Source: Actinoplanes sp040639655 (GTDB lineage: Bacteria; Actinomycetota; Actinomycetes; Mycobacteriales; Micromonosporaceae). From it: a stretch of DNA of 64,000 nt. Made by a program: the position numbers and the translations under genes. The notes under the pieces were generated by a model that was given only the letters and a program-made list of their open reading frames with translations, searched no databases and was not told the origin of the DNA. This document shows, one piece after another, positions 48,731 to 55,883 of this stretch; the stretch's first letter is position 1, and each line of letters opens with the position of its first letter. The stretch lies in assembly GCF_040639655.1 (NCBI RefSeq), contig NZ_JBFAAI010000020.1, positions 99,161 to 163,160 of the forward strand. Reading direction: 5' to 3'.

Positions 48731-48890
48731 CGGAGGTGATGCACCTGCTTCGCCGAGTTTAAGTAAGCAGCTGTCACCTCCACGGCATTACGGCCCCCTG
48801 TTCGCGGAAAGCGCGAACCGGGGGCCGTTTCGGTTTTCTGCTCCGGGGGCCGAGCCCCCGGAAACCCCGCATCACGGTGGGCGCGGCAGG
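48731..48890. repeat. Dispersed structured repeat, copy R1
   Basis: GGAGGTGA (48732-48739) pairs with TCACCTCC (48774-48781); inside it CTGCTT (48745-48750) pairs with AAGCAG (48765-48770). Then comes a terminator hairpin (48791-48827) with TTTCGGTTTT, and a third hairpin CCGGGGGC/GCCCCCGG (48843-48862). From 48759 on it is roughly 90% identical to copy R2. The gap 48609-48930 holds only this element. Confidence 0.75.
48791..48837 (+). terminator. Terminator hairpin in repeat R1
   Basis: CGGCCCCC (48791-48798) with GGGGGCCG (48820-48827) and inner GTTCGCG (48800-48806) with CGCGAAC (48812-48818), then TTTCGGTTTT. Likely terminates the orphan gene upstream. Confidence 0.8.
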
Positions 48891-48930
48891 CGGTTGGGTC
48901 GCGGCTGGTCCGCGTCGCGCTTCGGCCGCG

Positions 48931-49305
48931 TCAGATGGGAAGTACGGACACGTCGTATTTCTGAATGTGCGCGTCGCGAGTGACGAGGGTCAGGTGTTCC
49001 ACCTTGGCCTGGGCGATCAGCATCCGATCGAACGGGTCTCGGTGGATCAGCGGGAGCCGTCCTGCGACGAGGCCGTGCTCGGCGGTGATGTTCAGATGCC
49101 GGAAGCCGCTGTCACGGATGCGTTCGGGGAGATCGGCTGGCTTCTCGAGTTTGCCGAGCGACTGCTTGATGGCTACTTCCCAGATCGTCGCCGGGCTGAG
49201 GTAGACGTCCGGTTCATGATCGAGGCGTTCCTTGATCTCGGCGGAAAGCGTGAGGTCGTCCGTGAGCCACCACAGCACGACGTGCGTGTCGAGGAGCAGG
49301 CTCAT
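48931..49305 (-). CDS. vapC: VapC-type PIN-domain toxin
   Basis: 124 residues. PIN nuclease: Asp6 (LLLDTHVVLWW), Glu43 (IWEVAIKQ), Asp90 and Asp93 (HRDPFDRML) and Asp111 (TRDAHIQKY) make the metal-binding acidic site. Starts with an ATGA overlap on the antitoxin stop. Belongs to the YjhX/Rv-like group with sequence ending VSVLPI. Expected to cleave RNA, often tRNA or rRNA. Confidence 0.93.
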   Translation of the reverse strand: MSLLLDTHVVLWWLTDDLTLSAEIKERLDHEPDVYLSPATIWEVAIKQSLGKLEKPADLPERIRDSGFRHLNITAEHGLVAGRLPLIHRDPFDRMLIAQAKVEHLTLVTRDAHIQKYDVSVLPI

Positions 49306-49553
49306 CCGAGGCCGAAATCATGTGCGACCGACTCGTTCACCTCGGTGGAGTCCCAGTCGTCTGCTACGACGAGTTGACCGGCGAGGGAGCCTCTGCCGAT
49401 CCTGTCGACCCTGCGGTTGAGCGGGATCACCTTGGCGACGGGTGTGCCGGCCCTGCTGATGATGATCTCTTCGCCGTGCTCGACGCGGTCGATGATCCGC
49501 GAGAGGTTTGTTTTCGCGTCGTGGATGTTGAACTGCACGGGGGCTTCAGACAT
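49302..49553 (-). CDS. vapB: Phd/YefM-type antitoxin of the VapC toxin
   Basis: 83 residues. N-terminal Phd/YefM DNA-binding fold: FNIHDAKTNLSRIIDRVEHGEEIIISRAGTPVAKVIPL; the C-terminal part (DDWDSTEVNESVAHDFG) would wrap the toxin. GGAGG is seen upstream of the ATG. Pairing of a Phd-type antitoxin with a PIN toxin is common. Confidence 0.92.
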   Translation of the reverse strand: MSEAPVQFNIHDAKTNLSRIIDRVEHGEEIIISRAGTPVAKVIPLNRRVDRIGRGSLAGQLVVADDWDSTEVNESVAHDFGLG

Positions 49554-49617
49554 GGCGACCTCCTTAGCTAAGAGGTTAGCCCGGCGAGACCCGGCGGGTA
49601 CCCGCCGACGGCCGTCT

Positions 49618-49775
49618 TCAGCTGTGGGGCCCGCTCGCCGCGGTTCAAGTAAGCAGTCATCAGCTCCACGGCATTGCGGCCCCCTGTTCGCGGAGGGCGC
49701 GAACCGGGGGCCGTTTCGGTTTTCTGCTCCGGGGGCCGCGCCCCCGGAACCCCCGCATCCCGGGGGCGCGGCCCG
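49618..49775. repeat. Dispersed structured repeat, copy R2
   Basis: AGCTG (49620-49624) can pair with CAGCT (49661-49665), but the inner CTGCTT arm is degenerate. GGTTCAAGTAAGCAGTCATC at 49642 onward, terminator hairpin 49677-49713 and the CCGGGGGC hairpin (from 49729) are as in R1. It lies upstream of the VapBC operon. The gap 49554-49883 holds nothing else. Confidence 0.75.
49677..49723 (+). terminator. Terminator hairpin in repeat R2
   Basis: CGGCCCCC (49677-49684) with GGGGGCCG (49706-49713), inner GTTCGCG (49686-49692) with CGCGAAC (49698-49704), then TTTCGGTTTT. The opposite strand also has the hairpin but no T-run. Confidence 0.75.
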
Positions 49776-49883
49776 TGGTTGCGTGCCGCTCTGCCCGTGG
49801 CGGCCAGTCGATCATGTCAAGGCGCCCGGCTCTGATTCATCGTGCTCATCTCGATCGACTCATCCCACCTCGACTCCACATCG

Positions 49884-50348
49884 TCACGTCCTGTGGTGAG
49901 TCACGGGGTTTGTGGGTCGCTGATGCTGCGGGGGTTCGGGGCTGGGTCTTGGTGCTGGGCCGGGCTGACGGCGGGGGCGGGGGGGCGGGGGGTCGAGGGC
50001 CTTGCCCAGTTCGGTGGCCAGGGCTGTCAGTTCGGGGCCGGACAGGTTCTTCACCCGCTGGGCCTGCAGGTCCAACTTCGTGCCGTCGGCTCGGGTGATG
50101 GTGACCTGAGTGGTGCCTGTTCGATGGCGTAGCCAGGCGATCACCAGGCCGGCGAAAGTGCCCAGGACGGTGGGGCCGAGGTCGACGATGATCATGGCGA
50201 CTGACTGGCTGATGCCTCCGGCCTGCTGGCCGTCACCGACGAGGTGTACGCGGCCCCGCAGTGGCGGCTGCTGATCGAGGAAGGCTGCCAGGGCGCCCTC
50301 TTGCCGGTCCAGATCTCGGTGGTCGCTTGCTCGCACGGTGATTCGCAC
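49884..50348 (-). CDS. EACC1-like effector-associated constant component
   Basis: 154 residues from a GTG with GAGGGGG upstream. N-terminus MRITVRASDHRDL, then LRGRVHLV, a hydrophobic helix (VDLGPTVLGTFAGLVIAWLRHR), VTITRADGTKLDLQAQRVKNLSGPEL and a Pro/Arg-rich tail. This order (short strand, hydrophobic helix, DGT-x-(V/L)-x-L-x-A-x-R-V) fits the EACC1 domain described in actinobacterial NTP-dependent conflict systems, where it accompanies varied effectors. Recognition is from memory of the family pattern. The divergent M48 protease gene starts 150 bases away. Confidence 0.7.
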   Translation of the reverse strand: MRITVRASDHRDLDRQEGALAAFLDQQPPLRGRVHLVGDGQQAGGISQSVAMIIVDLGPTVLGTFAGLVIAWLRHRTGTTQVTITRADGTKLDLQAQRVKNLSGPELTALATELGKALDPPPPRPRRQPGPAPRPSPEPPQHQRPTNPVTHHRT

Positions 50349-50401
50349 CGCGTCGCCCCCTCGTGTCTGCGGAAAACGGTGGGTCGGGACCGGCTGCCGT
50401 C

Positions 50402-50422
50402 CTGTCGGATGGTGGCCGACAG
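50402..50422. promoter_or_regulatory. Inverted repeat in the EACC1-M48 divergent region
   Basis: CTGTCGG (50402-50408) and CCGACAG (50416-50422) form a perfect 7-bp inverted repeat in the 150 bases between the two divergent starts. A shared operator is possible. A weak TTGCAC (50445) lies downstream toward the M48 gene. Confidence 0.4.
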
Positions 50423-50498
50423 TGGGAAGCACGAAACGGCCCGGTTGCACCATACTCACTGTCGTCATTATTCAAGGGCATGATTGTCAGGGGGATCG

Positions 50499-51755
50499 GT
50501 GGCGGAGGAAACCCAGGACGGCGGTCAGACCAGCACCGCGACGACACCGCCGGTGACAGCCGCCCCGGCCATGCCCGTCCAGGGCGGGAAGATGGCAAGC
50601 CGGTTCACCGTCGGGCGCCCTGCGGACTTCGTGAGTGTCACGTCGTGGCTCCGGGCCGGCATTCTGCGGAACGGGCGCGGTGTCGTCGCGGCGTTCATCG
50701 CGGCCTGGCTCTACGTGCCCGGTGCGCTGTTCGCGGCTGCGGTTCTCGCCGTTTCCAGTGGGATCGGTGCCTACCTCTACAGCGGGCTGCGCGGTGAGCA
50801 AACCCTTCCGGAATCGGTGCGGTCGGTGCCGTTTCTCGGCGACGCCATGGAGAACCTGCTGACCAAATCCAGCGGTGTCCAGGCCGCGGTCCTCGCGGTG
50901 CTGCTCGGCGCGCTGATCGGTTTCCTGCTCGGGATGATCTGGGTGTTCCTCGGGCCGTTCCAGGAGAGTGTCGTCGACGGGGTGGTGACCGTCGTGGGCG
51001 CAATCATCATCGGGTGCGTGGTCGGCCTGCTCTACACGCTCTATCGGGTGCTGTTCGAGCACCGCATCCTCGCTGTCACCGGGGCGCGCCGGTTGAGCCG
51101 CCGCGAAGCCGACCTGCTGCTGCCGCTGGTCCGCAGTGCCGCGGATCGGCTGGGACTCCGAAACCACCCGGAGGTGCTGACCCACGACAGTGCCGAGGCG
51201 GCCGCCTACGCCCACACCCGGCACATCGTCATTCACAAGGGCATGATCGACAGCTTCGTCCACACGCCCGACGCGATTGCCGCGACCATCGCCCACGAAC
51301 TCGTCCACTGGCGGAACGCCGACGCGGTCTCGACCGCCTTCGTACGTGGTGTGGCGTTTCCGCTCTATGTCGTGCAGGCGGGCGGCGGATGGCTGCGTGA
51401 CCGGACCCGGAACGGCTTCCTGCGATTCCTGATCTGGCTCGCGCTCTGGCCCGTCTTCGTCACCGTGCAGTATTTCGTGGCGCCGATGCAGGCCTCGGAT
51501 TCACGTCGGGCGGAGTTCCGTGCCGATGAGGGGGCCGTACTGGCCGGATACCGGGCCGGCATGCGGAAGGTTCTGAACCGGCTCCGTTCCTTCGAGGGCG
51601 GCCGCAATGGCTGGAACGCCGCCATCTGCGCCACCCATCCGGCGAACGAGCTGCGGCTGGAGGCCATCGAGGAACCAGGCAAGGATTACCCACTGCCGGA
51701 CGAGGACGCCCCGGCCTTCCCGTTCCCCGTCATCGTCACCGAACCCGGCGTCTGA
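50499..51755 (+). CDS. Membrane-bound M48-family zinc metalloprotease
   Basis: About 418 residues; the GTG at 50499 has AGGGGG four bases upstream and a TTG at 50484 is an alternative. Four hydrophobic segments precede the protease (AAFIAAWLYVPGALFAAAVLAV, AAVLAVLLGALIGFLLGMIWVFLG, VVTVVGAIIIGCVVGLLYTL). Zinc site: HELVH at residues 266-270 and the third ligand Glu339 in RRAEFRADEG. M48 enzymes such as HtpX degrade misfolded membrane proteins; this one has a different N-terminus. Its neighbours, a divergent EACC1-like gene and a zinc-ribbon sensor gene, suggest a regulated protease effector. Confidence 0.88.
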   Translation: MAEETQDGGQTSTATTPPVTAAPAMPVQGGKMASRFTVGRPADFVSVTSWLRAGILRNGRGVVAAFIAAWLYVPGALFAAAVLAVSSGIGAYLYSGLRGEQTLPESVRSVPFLGDAMENLLTKSSGVQAAVLAVLLGALIGFLLGMIWVFLGPFQESVVDGVVTVVGAIIIGCVVGLLYTLYRVLFEHRILAVTGARRLSRREADLLLPLVRSAADRLGLRNHPEVLTHDSAEAAAYAHTRHIVIHKGMIDSFVHTPDAIAATIAHELVHWRNADAVSTAFVRGVAFPLYVVQAGGGWLRDRTRNGFLRFLIWLALWPVFVTVQYFVAPMQASDSRRAEFRADEGAVLAGYRAGMRKVLNRLRSFEGGRNGWNAAICATHPANELRLEAIEEPGKDYPLPDEDAPAFPFPVIVTEPGV

Positions 51756-51759
51756 ACGG

Positions 51760-53040
51760 GTGGCGGATCACATGGTCGTGACAGCTGCGTGCCCGCACTG
51801 CCGGACCGCCCTGCTGCCGGGCCGCGACGAATGTCTGCGCTGCGGACATCCTGTCGACGCCCCTGTTCGAGCCTGTACGGAGTGCGCCCATCCCAACACC
51901 GTGGCGGCTCGCTTCTGCTCGCACTGCGGGCATCGTCTGGGAACGTCTGCTGCCCCGCCGGAGTCACCGGGTGACCCCGCGGCCGCCGGAGCGAACGAGA
52001 TCTTCGTCAGTACCACGTTGCGGACTCCCCGGCCGTTGATCATCGCAGCCGCCGTGCTCGTGGTGCTGTTCCTCGGTGTGTCCGCTGTCAAAGCCGTGCA
52101 GAGTGTCTTCTTCGACCCGGCGAACACTGTCGAGGCGTACTTCTCCGCGCTCGCTGACCGGGACGCCGCTGAGGTCATGAACACGCTCGTGCCGGGCGAC
52201 GCGGGCGAGGTCAGCCTGCTGACCTCTGAGGTGCTCGGTTCGTCCGGGTACGAGCCGCCCACCGACATCAAGGTGTTGGAGTCGACGATGCCGGAAGGCG
52301 GTGCGGCCCCCTCCGAGGATCCCTATGACGACACCCCGGCGGAGATGGCGACGGTCCGTGTCGAGTACAGGCTGAGCGGGGAACTCGCGGAAAAAGTCTT
52401 CTACCTGCGACAGGATGAGGCCACTTCGGCGGGGATCTTCCAGCGCTGGCGGATCATGAACGGAGTCGAGAACCTTGCCGTGTCCGCGCCGGGCATCGAC
52501 ACGGTCGTCGTGGCAGGTACCACGCTGACGCCGGATCCCGAGCAGGGCTGGATCGCGCTCGGTGCCTATCCCGGAACGTACCGAATTGGCCTCGCCGAGC
52601 ATCCGCTGTGGTCGGCGGATCAGGTCGTCACGCGGGTGGGCGGTCAGCCCGCACCGGAGGGCGGCGGCGAGGTCATGGCGGTGCTCCAGCCGGCTCTGAA
52701 GGAGAGCGCGCGCTCAGTCGTCGACGAGCGGATCCGTGCTTATCTGGACGGCTGTGCCAAATCCACCACCACCAGCCCGACCGGGTGCCCGTTCTCCTCC
52801 TACAGCTGGCAGGAGGTACGGAAGGTGGACTGGACGATCGACGAGTACCCGCAGTACACCCTGATGGAGGAGGGCGGGAGCCTGCGCGTCCGCACCGAGG
52901 AGCCAGGCAAGGCGACCGTCACCGGGACCGAGGTGTCGAGCTGGTCGAGCCAGACGTCCCCGTACCGCGACGATGTGACCTTCTATCTTTCCGGAACGGT
53001 ATCGGCTGCCGGAGGCCAGATCTCGTTCGTACCTCAGTGA
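51760..53040 (+). CDS. Zinc-ribbon, single-TM protein with large extracellular domain
   Basis: 426 residues from a GTG four bases after the M48 stop; an ATG 12 bases later is possible. Two zinc ribbons: Cys11, 14, 25, 28 and Cys39, 42, 53, 56 (CPHC, CLRCGH, CTEC, CSHCGH). One TM at about residues 88-110 (LIIAAAVLVVLFLGVSAVKAV). The extracellular part begins FDPANTVEAYFSALADRDAAEVM, a NTF2/DUF4878-like start also seen in TcaA-type proteins, followed by beta-rich repeats. Architecture cytoplasmic zinc ribbon-TM-sensor suggests signal relay to the co-encoded protease (inference). Confidence 0.8.
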   Translation: MADHMVVTAACPHCRTALLPGRDECLRCGHPVDAPVRACTECAHPNTVAARFCSHCGHRLGTSAAPPESPGDPAAAGANEIFVSTTLRTPRPLIIAAAVLVVLFLGVSAVKAVQSVFFDPANTVEAYFSALADRDAAEVMNTLVPGDAGEVSLLTSEVLGSSGYEPPTDIKVLESTMPEGGAAPSEDPYDDTPAEMATVRVEYRLSGELAEKVFYLRQDEATSAGIFQRWRIMNGVENLAVSAPGIDTVVVAGTTLTPDPEQGWIALGAYPGTYRIGLAEHPLWSADQVVTRVGGQPAPEGGGEVMAVLQPALKESARSVVDERIRAYLDGCAKSTTTSPTGCPFSSYSWQEVRKVDWTIDEYPQYTLMEEGGSLRVRTEEPGKATVTGTEVSSWSSQTSPYRDDVTFYLSGTVSAAGGQISFVPQ

Positions 53041-53274
53041 GATCGAGGCCTGATGAGGTGGAGAACTGAATGCCGCCGATGGACGCCGTCTTCGACTCAC
53101 CGTGGGCGGCGCTCGTGTGCTGGCCGGCGAGGTAAACGGGCGACGTAACCGGGCGCGTCTGAGCGTTCCGATGAGCTGGTCACGTCATGCGCGGCCACCG
53201 CAGTGATGCGAAGGCGTCCGGTTCCAGGTTGAGGAGCCCGTCAACTCGCGACCGTGATGGGGGTGTCGGCCGGT

Positions 53275-53303
53275 AGAGTTGTACCGGATGGTGGTACGAC
53301 TCT
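53275..53303. promoter_or_regulatory. YefM-YoeB operator
   Basis: AGAGTTGTACC (53275-53285) and GGTACGACTCT (53293-53303) form an 11-bp inverted repeat with one mismatch, 15 bases before the antitoxin start. The core GTAC resembles the TGTACA operator known for YefM-YoeB. The rest of the gap 53041-53274 shows no gene. Confidence 0.65.
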
Positions 53304-53317
53304 TGAAGGGCGTTGCT

Positions 53318-53593
53318 GTGGCTCTGTCTGCGAGTGAAGCGCGAAAGCGACTCTTTCCACTAATTGAGCAGGTCAACGATGATGAGGAGGCGGTGGAGAT
53401 CGTCTCGAAGTCAGGCACCGCCTTCCTCGTGCCGGAGAGTCTGTGGCGATCGATGGTGGAAACGCGGTACCTGCTCAGGTCACCGGCGAATGCGAGGCGG
53501 CTGATGGACAGCGTGGCCCGGGTGGAGGCCGGTGAGTTCGAGCGTCAAGAGCTGATCTCCGGTACCGAGGAGCCGGGGCGTCAGGCGTCGTGA
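53318..53593 (+). CDS. yefM: YefM-type antitoxin
   Basis: 91 residues from a GTG with GAAGGG seven bases upstream. Phd/YefM fold: ALSASEARKRLFPLIEQVNDDEEAVEIVSKSGTAFLVPESLWRSMVETRYLL, then a C-terminal toxin-binding helix. An operator overlaps the region just upstream. The stop overlaps the toxin start as GTGA. Confidence 0.9.
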   Translation: MALSASEARKRLFPLIEQVNDDEEAVEIVSKSGTAFLVPESLWRSMVETRYLLRSPANARRLMDSVARVEAGEFERQELISGTEEPGRQAS

Positions 53594-53841
53594 ACATCGC
53601 CTTCGACAAGACCGGCTGGGAGGACTACACGTCATGGGTGGGTGAGCCCAAGACGGTTCGTCGAATCAATCGGATGATCGAAGAGGCACTGCGTGACCCC
53701 GGAGAGGGGATCGGGAAGCCGGAGCGTCTGACCGAGAACCTCAGTGGCTACTGGTCCCGGCGGATCACTGACGAGCATCGGCTCGTCTACACCGTGCGCG
53801 GCGAGAATTTGATCATCGTGCAGGCCCGCTACCATTACTGA
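53590..53841 (+). CDS. yoeB: YoeB-type ribosome-dependent mRNA interferase toxin
   Basis: 83 residues. RelE-fold toxin: FDKTGWEDYTSW, IGKPERLTENLSGYWSRRITDEHRLVY, and C-terminal YHY. Glu45, Arg64, His82 and Tyr83 correspond to the catalytic set of E. coli YoeB. GTG start within the antitoxin stop. Length is as expected. Confidence 0.93.
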   Translation: MNIAFDKTGWEDYTSWVGEPKTVRRINRMIEEALRDPGEGIGKPERLTENLSGYWSRRITDEHRLVYTVRGENLIIVQARYHY

Positions 53842-53854
53842 TCAAAGTTGCGCG

Positions 53855-53975
53855 TAGCTGCTTGGCCTGGATCGTTCGGTTCAAGCAGGCGAGTAGCATC
53901 TCCACGGCATTGCGGCCCCCGGTTCGGTTTTCTGCTCGGGGGACCGAGCCGCAGGAAGCCCCACATCACGGCGGT
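53855..53975. repeat. Dispersed structured repeat, copy R3 (terminator arm deleted)
   Basis: CTGCTTG (53858-53864) pairs with CAAGCAG (53882-53888). TCTCCACGGCATTGCGGCCCCC follows as in R2, but the right arm of the terminator hairpin is missing: GGCCCCC joins directly to GGTTCGGTTTTCTGCTC. The downstream CGGGGGACCGAGCC part is a degraded copy of the third hairpin. The gap 53842-54152 holds only this element and short flanks. Confidence 0.65.
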
Positions 53976-54152
53976 CACTGTCAGCGGGCCGCACTGAGAA
54001 AGCCGGAGACCTCGTGACCCTGGCGGTGGCGAGGCGGCATGACCTAACCGACGTGCGGGGCCCGGACCACGCCATGATCGAGTATCGACAGACCCGGGGC
54101 GGGGCGCACTGAGTTCGCGCGGTACTGTCCGGCCCCTACCCGGAGTGCTGCC

Positions 54153-54665
54153 GTGGAGATTCTGCTGGACCAACTCGTCGAAGTCAGCTACGGGCGGATG
54201 CAACTCGCCGCCCCGGAGGCTGGCTTCGTCGCCGGGGAGGAAGCATTCCGGGGGCTGGCCAACGGGATGTGCGGTGCCGCGATGCCGGGGTTCCTGCTGC
54301 TGCGTACCGGGCTGCGGCATGGGGATGTGGGCCTGCGGATCGAGCTGCACGACGCCGAGCCCACCCTGGACCGCGACTGGGAGGACGTCGTCGAGGTGTC
54401 GTGGGCGTCGATCGCGCCGAGTCTGCTGGTGCGCGGTCCGGACGACGTCGACCCGGAGCCGGTCGCGCTGCCGCCCGGCGGCTACCGGGTGCGGTTCGGT
54501 GGCGCCGGCATGCAGGAGGGGTTCGACGAGGAGTCCAGCGACGGGGAGCCGCCGCTGGACCGGTACCTTCTCGCCTTCTGGCCGGCACCGGCGGCGGCGG
54601 ATCGCATCGTGCGGACCACCAGTGCCGTCGCGGCCCGCCACCACCGGACGTTCCGTAACACCTGA
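54153..54665 (+). CDS. Conserved hypothetical protein (actinomycete immunity-like family)
   Basis: 170 residues from a GTG. Begins EILLDQLVEVSYGRMQL; further features are GMCGAAMPGFLLLRTGLRHG, DWEDVVEVSWASIAP, PPGGYRVRF and DRYLLAFWPAPAAADRIVR. Soluble, acidic, no signal peptide. I recall similar uncharacterised proteins in streptomycetes that occur singly; the compact beta-rich pattern resembles immunity proteins, but there is no partner toxin next to it. Confidence 0.6.
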   Translation: MEILLDQLVEVSYGRMQLAAPEAGFVAGEEAFRGLANGMCGAAMPGFLLLRTGLRHGDVGLRIELHDAEPTLDRDWEDVVEVSWASIAPSLLVRGPDDVDPEPVALPPGGYRVRFGGAGMQEGFDEESSDGEPPLDRYLLAFWPAPAAADRIVRTTSAVAARHHRTFRNT

Positions 54666-54942
54666 GGCGGTCCCTGGCGCGGTGGACGCGCGGGGGGACA
54701 GGGCGAGATGCTCGGCTTGTCGTTAACGACGTGGCCAGGCGGGCCAGGGCCAGCGGTGTCGATGACCAGGAGGCCCCGGCGGCAGCCCTCCGCAGCGGTT
54801 GCGCCCGTTCGTCAAGGTCCGAGTAAGTGATCAACAGCTCCACCATGGTGGGATTGCACGAGAGTTGATCCGCGAGCGTCGGGGGGCCGGCCACCACGGT
54901 CGTCATGTCTGGCGGAGCGCTGCAGCCCCGCCGATGGACGGA
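54666..54942. other. Gene-free stretch with degraded repeat copy R4
   Basis: Holds R4 and a hairpin GATCAAC (54829) / GTTGATC (54863) enclosing the palindrome CCACCATGGTGG. On the minus strand a frame opens (TMVELLITYSDLDERAQPLRRA) without codon bias of a real gene; I treat it as debris. Confidence 0.4.
54817..54860. repeat. Dispersed structured repeat, copy R4 (partial)
   Basis: GGTCCGAGTAAGTGATCAACAGCTCCAC matches the GGTTCAAGTAAGC-TCATCAGCTCCAC segment of R2 with several changes; the terminator part is absent. Confidence 0.4.
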
Positions 54943-55635
54943 TCAGTAGGAGCCGTTGTTCTGGAAGTGGTTCCAGGCACCGCACGGCGAATCGTAGCGG
55001 CCCTTGATGTAGCCGAGACCCCACTTGATCTGGGTGGCCGGGCTGACTCTCCAGTCGGCGCCGGCCGAGGACATCTTGGAACCGGGGTAGGCCTGCGGGA
55101 TGCCGTAGGCACCCGAGCCGGGGTTGGTGGCCTTGTAGTTCCAGCCGCTCTCGTGGTCCCACAGTTTGTTCAGGCAGGAGAACTCGCCGAACCCGAACCC
55201 GGCCTTGATCATCAGGGCGCACCCGACCTCGCGGCTGCCGCTGAAGGTTTTGCAGGCGGCCGGGATCGTGCCGGTGTAGGGCACCGGGCCGGTCTGTGCG
55301 GCGCGCTGGGCGGCTGCCTTCTTCTCGGCGGTCGCCTTCTTCTGGGCCGCCTCCAGGGAGCGGGCGTCGGCGGCGGCCGTCTTGGCCATGCTTGACGCCT
55401 TCAGGGCGGCGGTGCGTTCCGACTCGGCGCGGGCCGCCCGGTCGGCGGCGTGCTTCGCCTCACGCTGGACCGCGGCCTGTTCGGCGGCTGCCGCGGCCTG
55501 TGCGGTGCTCGCAGCCGACCTGTCCCGGTCATCGGCGTGCCGTGCCAGCTGGACGCCACCGGCCAGACCGGCCAGCAGCAGGGCCACGGCGGCGACTCGT
55601 ACGCCGGCAGACTTGAGGAGTTGCGGTCGGATCAC
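54943..55635 (-). CDS. Secreted transglycosylase-like (aggregation-promoting-factor type) protein
   Basis: 230 residues from a GTG with AAGGGA upstream. Signal peptide/anchor (VRVAAVALLLAGLAGGVQLA), an Ala/Lys/Glu-rich coiled coil of about 90 residues, and a C-terminal lysozyme-like domain: CLNKLWDHESGWNYKATNPGSGAYGIPQAYPGSKM, with the likely catalytic glutamate in DHESGW, and QIKWGLGYIKGRY. Probably cleaves or modifies peptidoglycan outside the cell, as in related actinobacterial proteins. Confidence 0.85.
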   Translation of the reverse strand: MIRPQLLKSAGVRVAAVALLLAGLAGGVQLARHADDRDRSAASTAQAAAAAEQAAVQREAKHAADRAARAESERTAALKASSMAKTAAADARSLEAAQKKATAEKKAAAQRAAQTGPVPYTGTIPAACKTFSGSREVGCALMIKAGFGFGEFSCLNKLWDHESGWNYKATNPGSGAYGIPQAYPGSKMSSAGADWRVSPATQIKWGLGYIKGRYDSPCGAWNHFQNNGSY

Positions 55636-55770
55636 CGGGGGTCCCTTCGACGGCCATGGATCGTCCTCGGGGAGTACGACGGTCCGCCGGCCTATCGCTG
55701 TGCAGTGAAGTGGGAGGGATCATACGCCGCAGCCGTGGCGGGTGTGGCTCGTGGGACGCCGCTGGCGCGA

Positions 55771-55814
55771 CCCCCGACACCGATACATACTTGTCGATGC
55801 TTTCGTGTCGGGGG
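55771..55814. other. Long-loop hairpin upstream of the esterase gene
   Basis: CCCCCGACAC (55771-55780) pairs perfectly with GTGTCGGGGG (55805-55814), loop of 24 AT-rich bases. It lies 70 bases before the esterase start, so it may be a regulatory leader hairpin or a terminator. Confidence 0.5.
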
Positions 55815-55883
55815 GATGACGTGGGGAGCAGTCCTCCGCGCTGAAGCGTCCCCGTCCTCACGATCCCCCGCAAGGAATCCCCC

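Noticed and set aside
48732..48781. tRNA gene or tRNA-like structure in the repeats
   Set aside because: GGTTCAAG...AGCTCCAC resembles a tRNA 3' end, but the T-stem does not pair and there is no D-arm or anticodon arm upstream.
49640..49770. Minus-strand peptide (AVELMTAYLNRGERA) shared by the repeats
   Set aside because: All copies can be read as a similar minus-strand peptide, but there is no start codon or ribosome site, copies are interrupted, and stem complementarity explains the conservation better.
46818..54860. Integron-type attC sites
   Set aside because: The repeats sit between gene modules like cassettes, but the conserved GTTRRRY/RYYYAAC ends are not found and no integron integrase is present.
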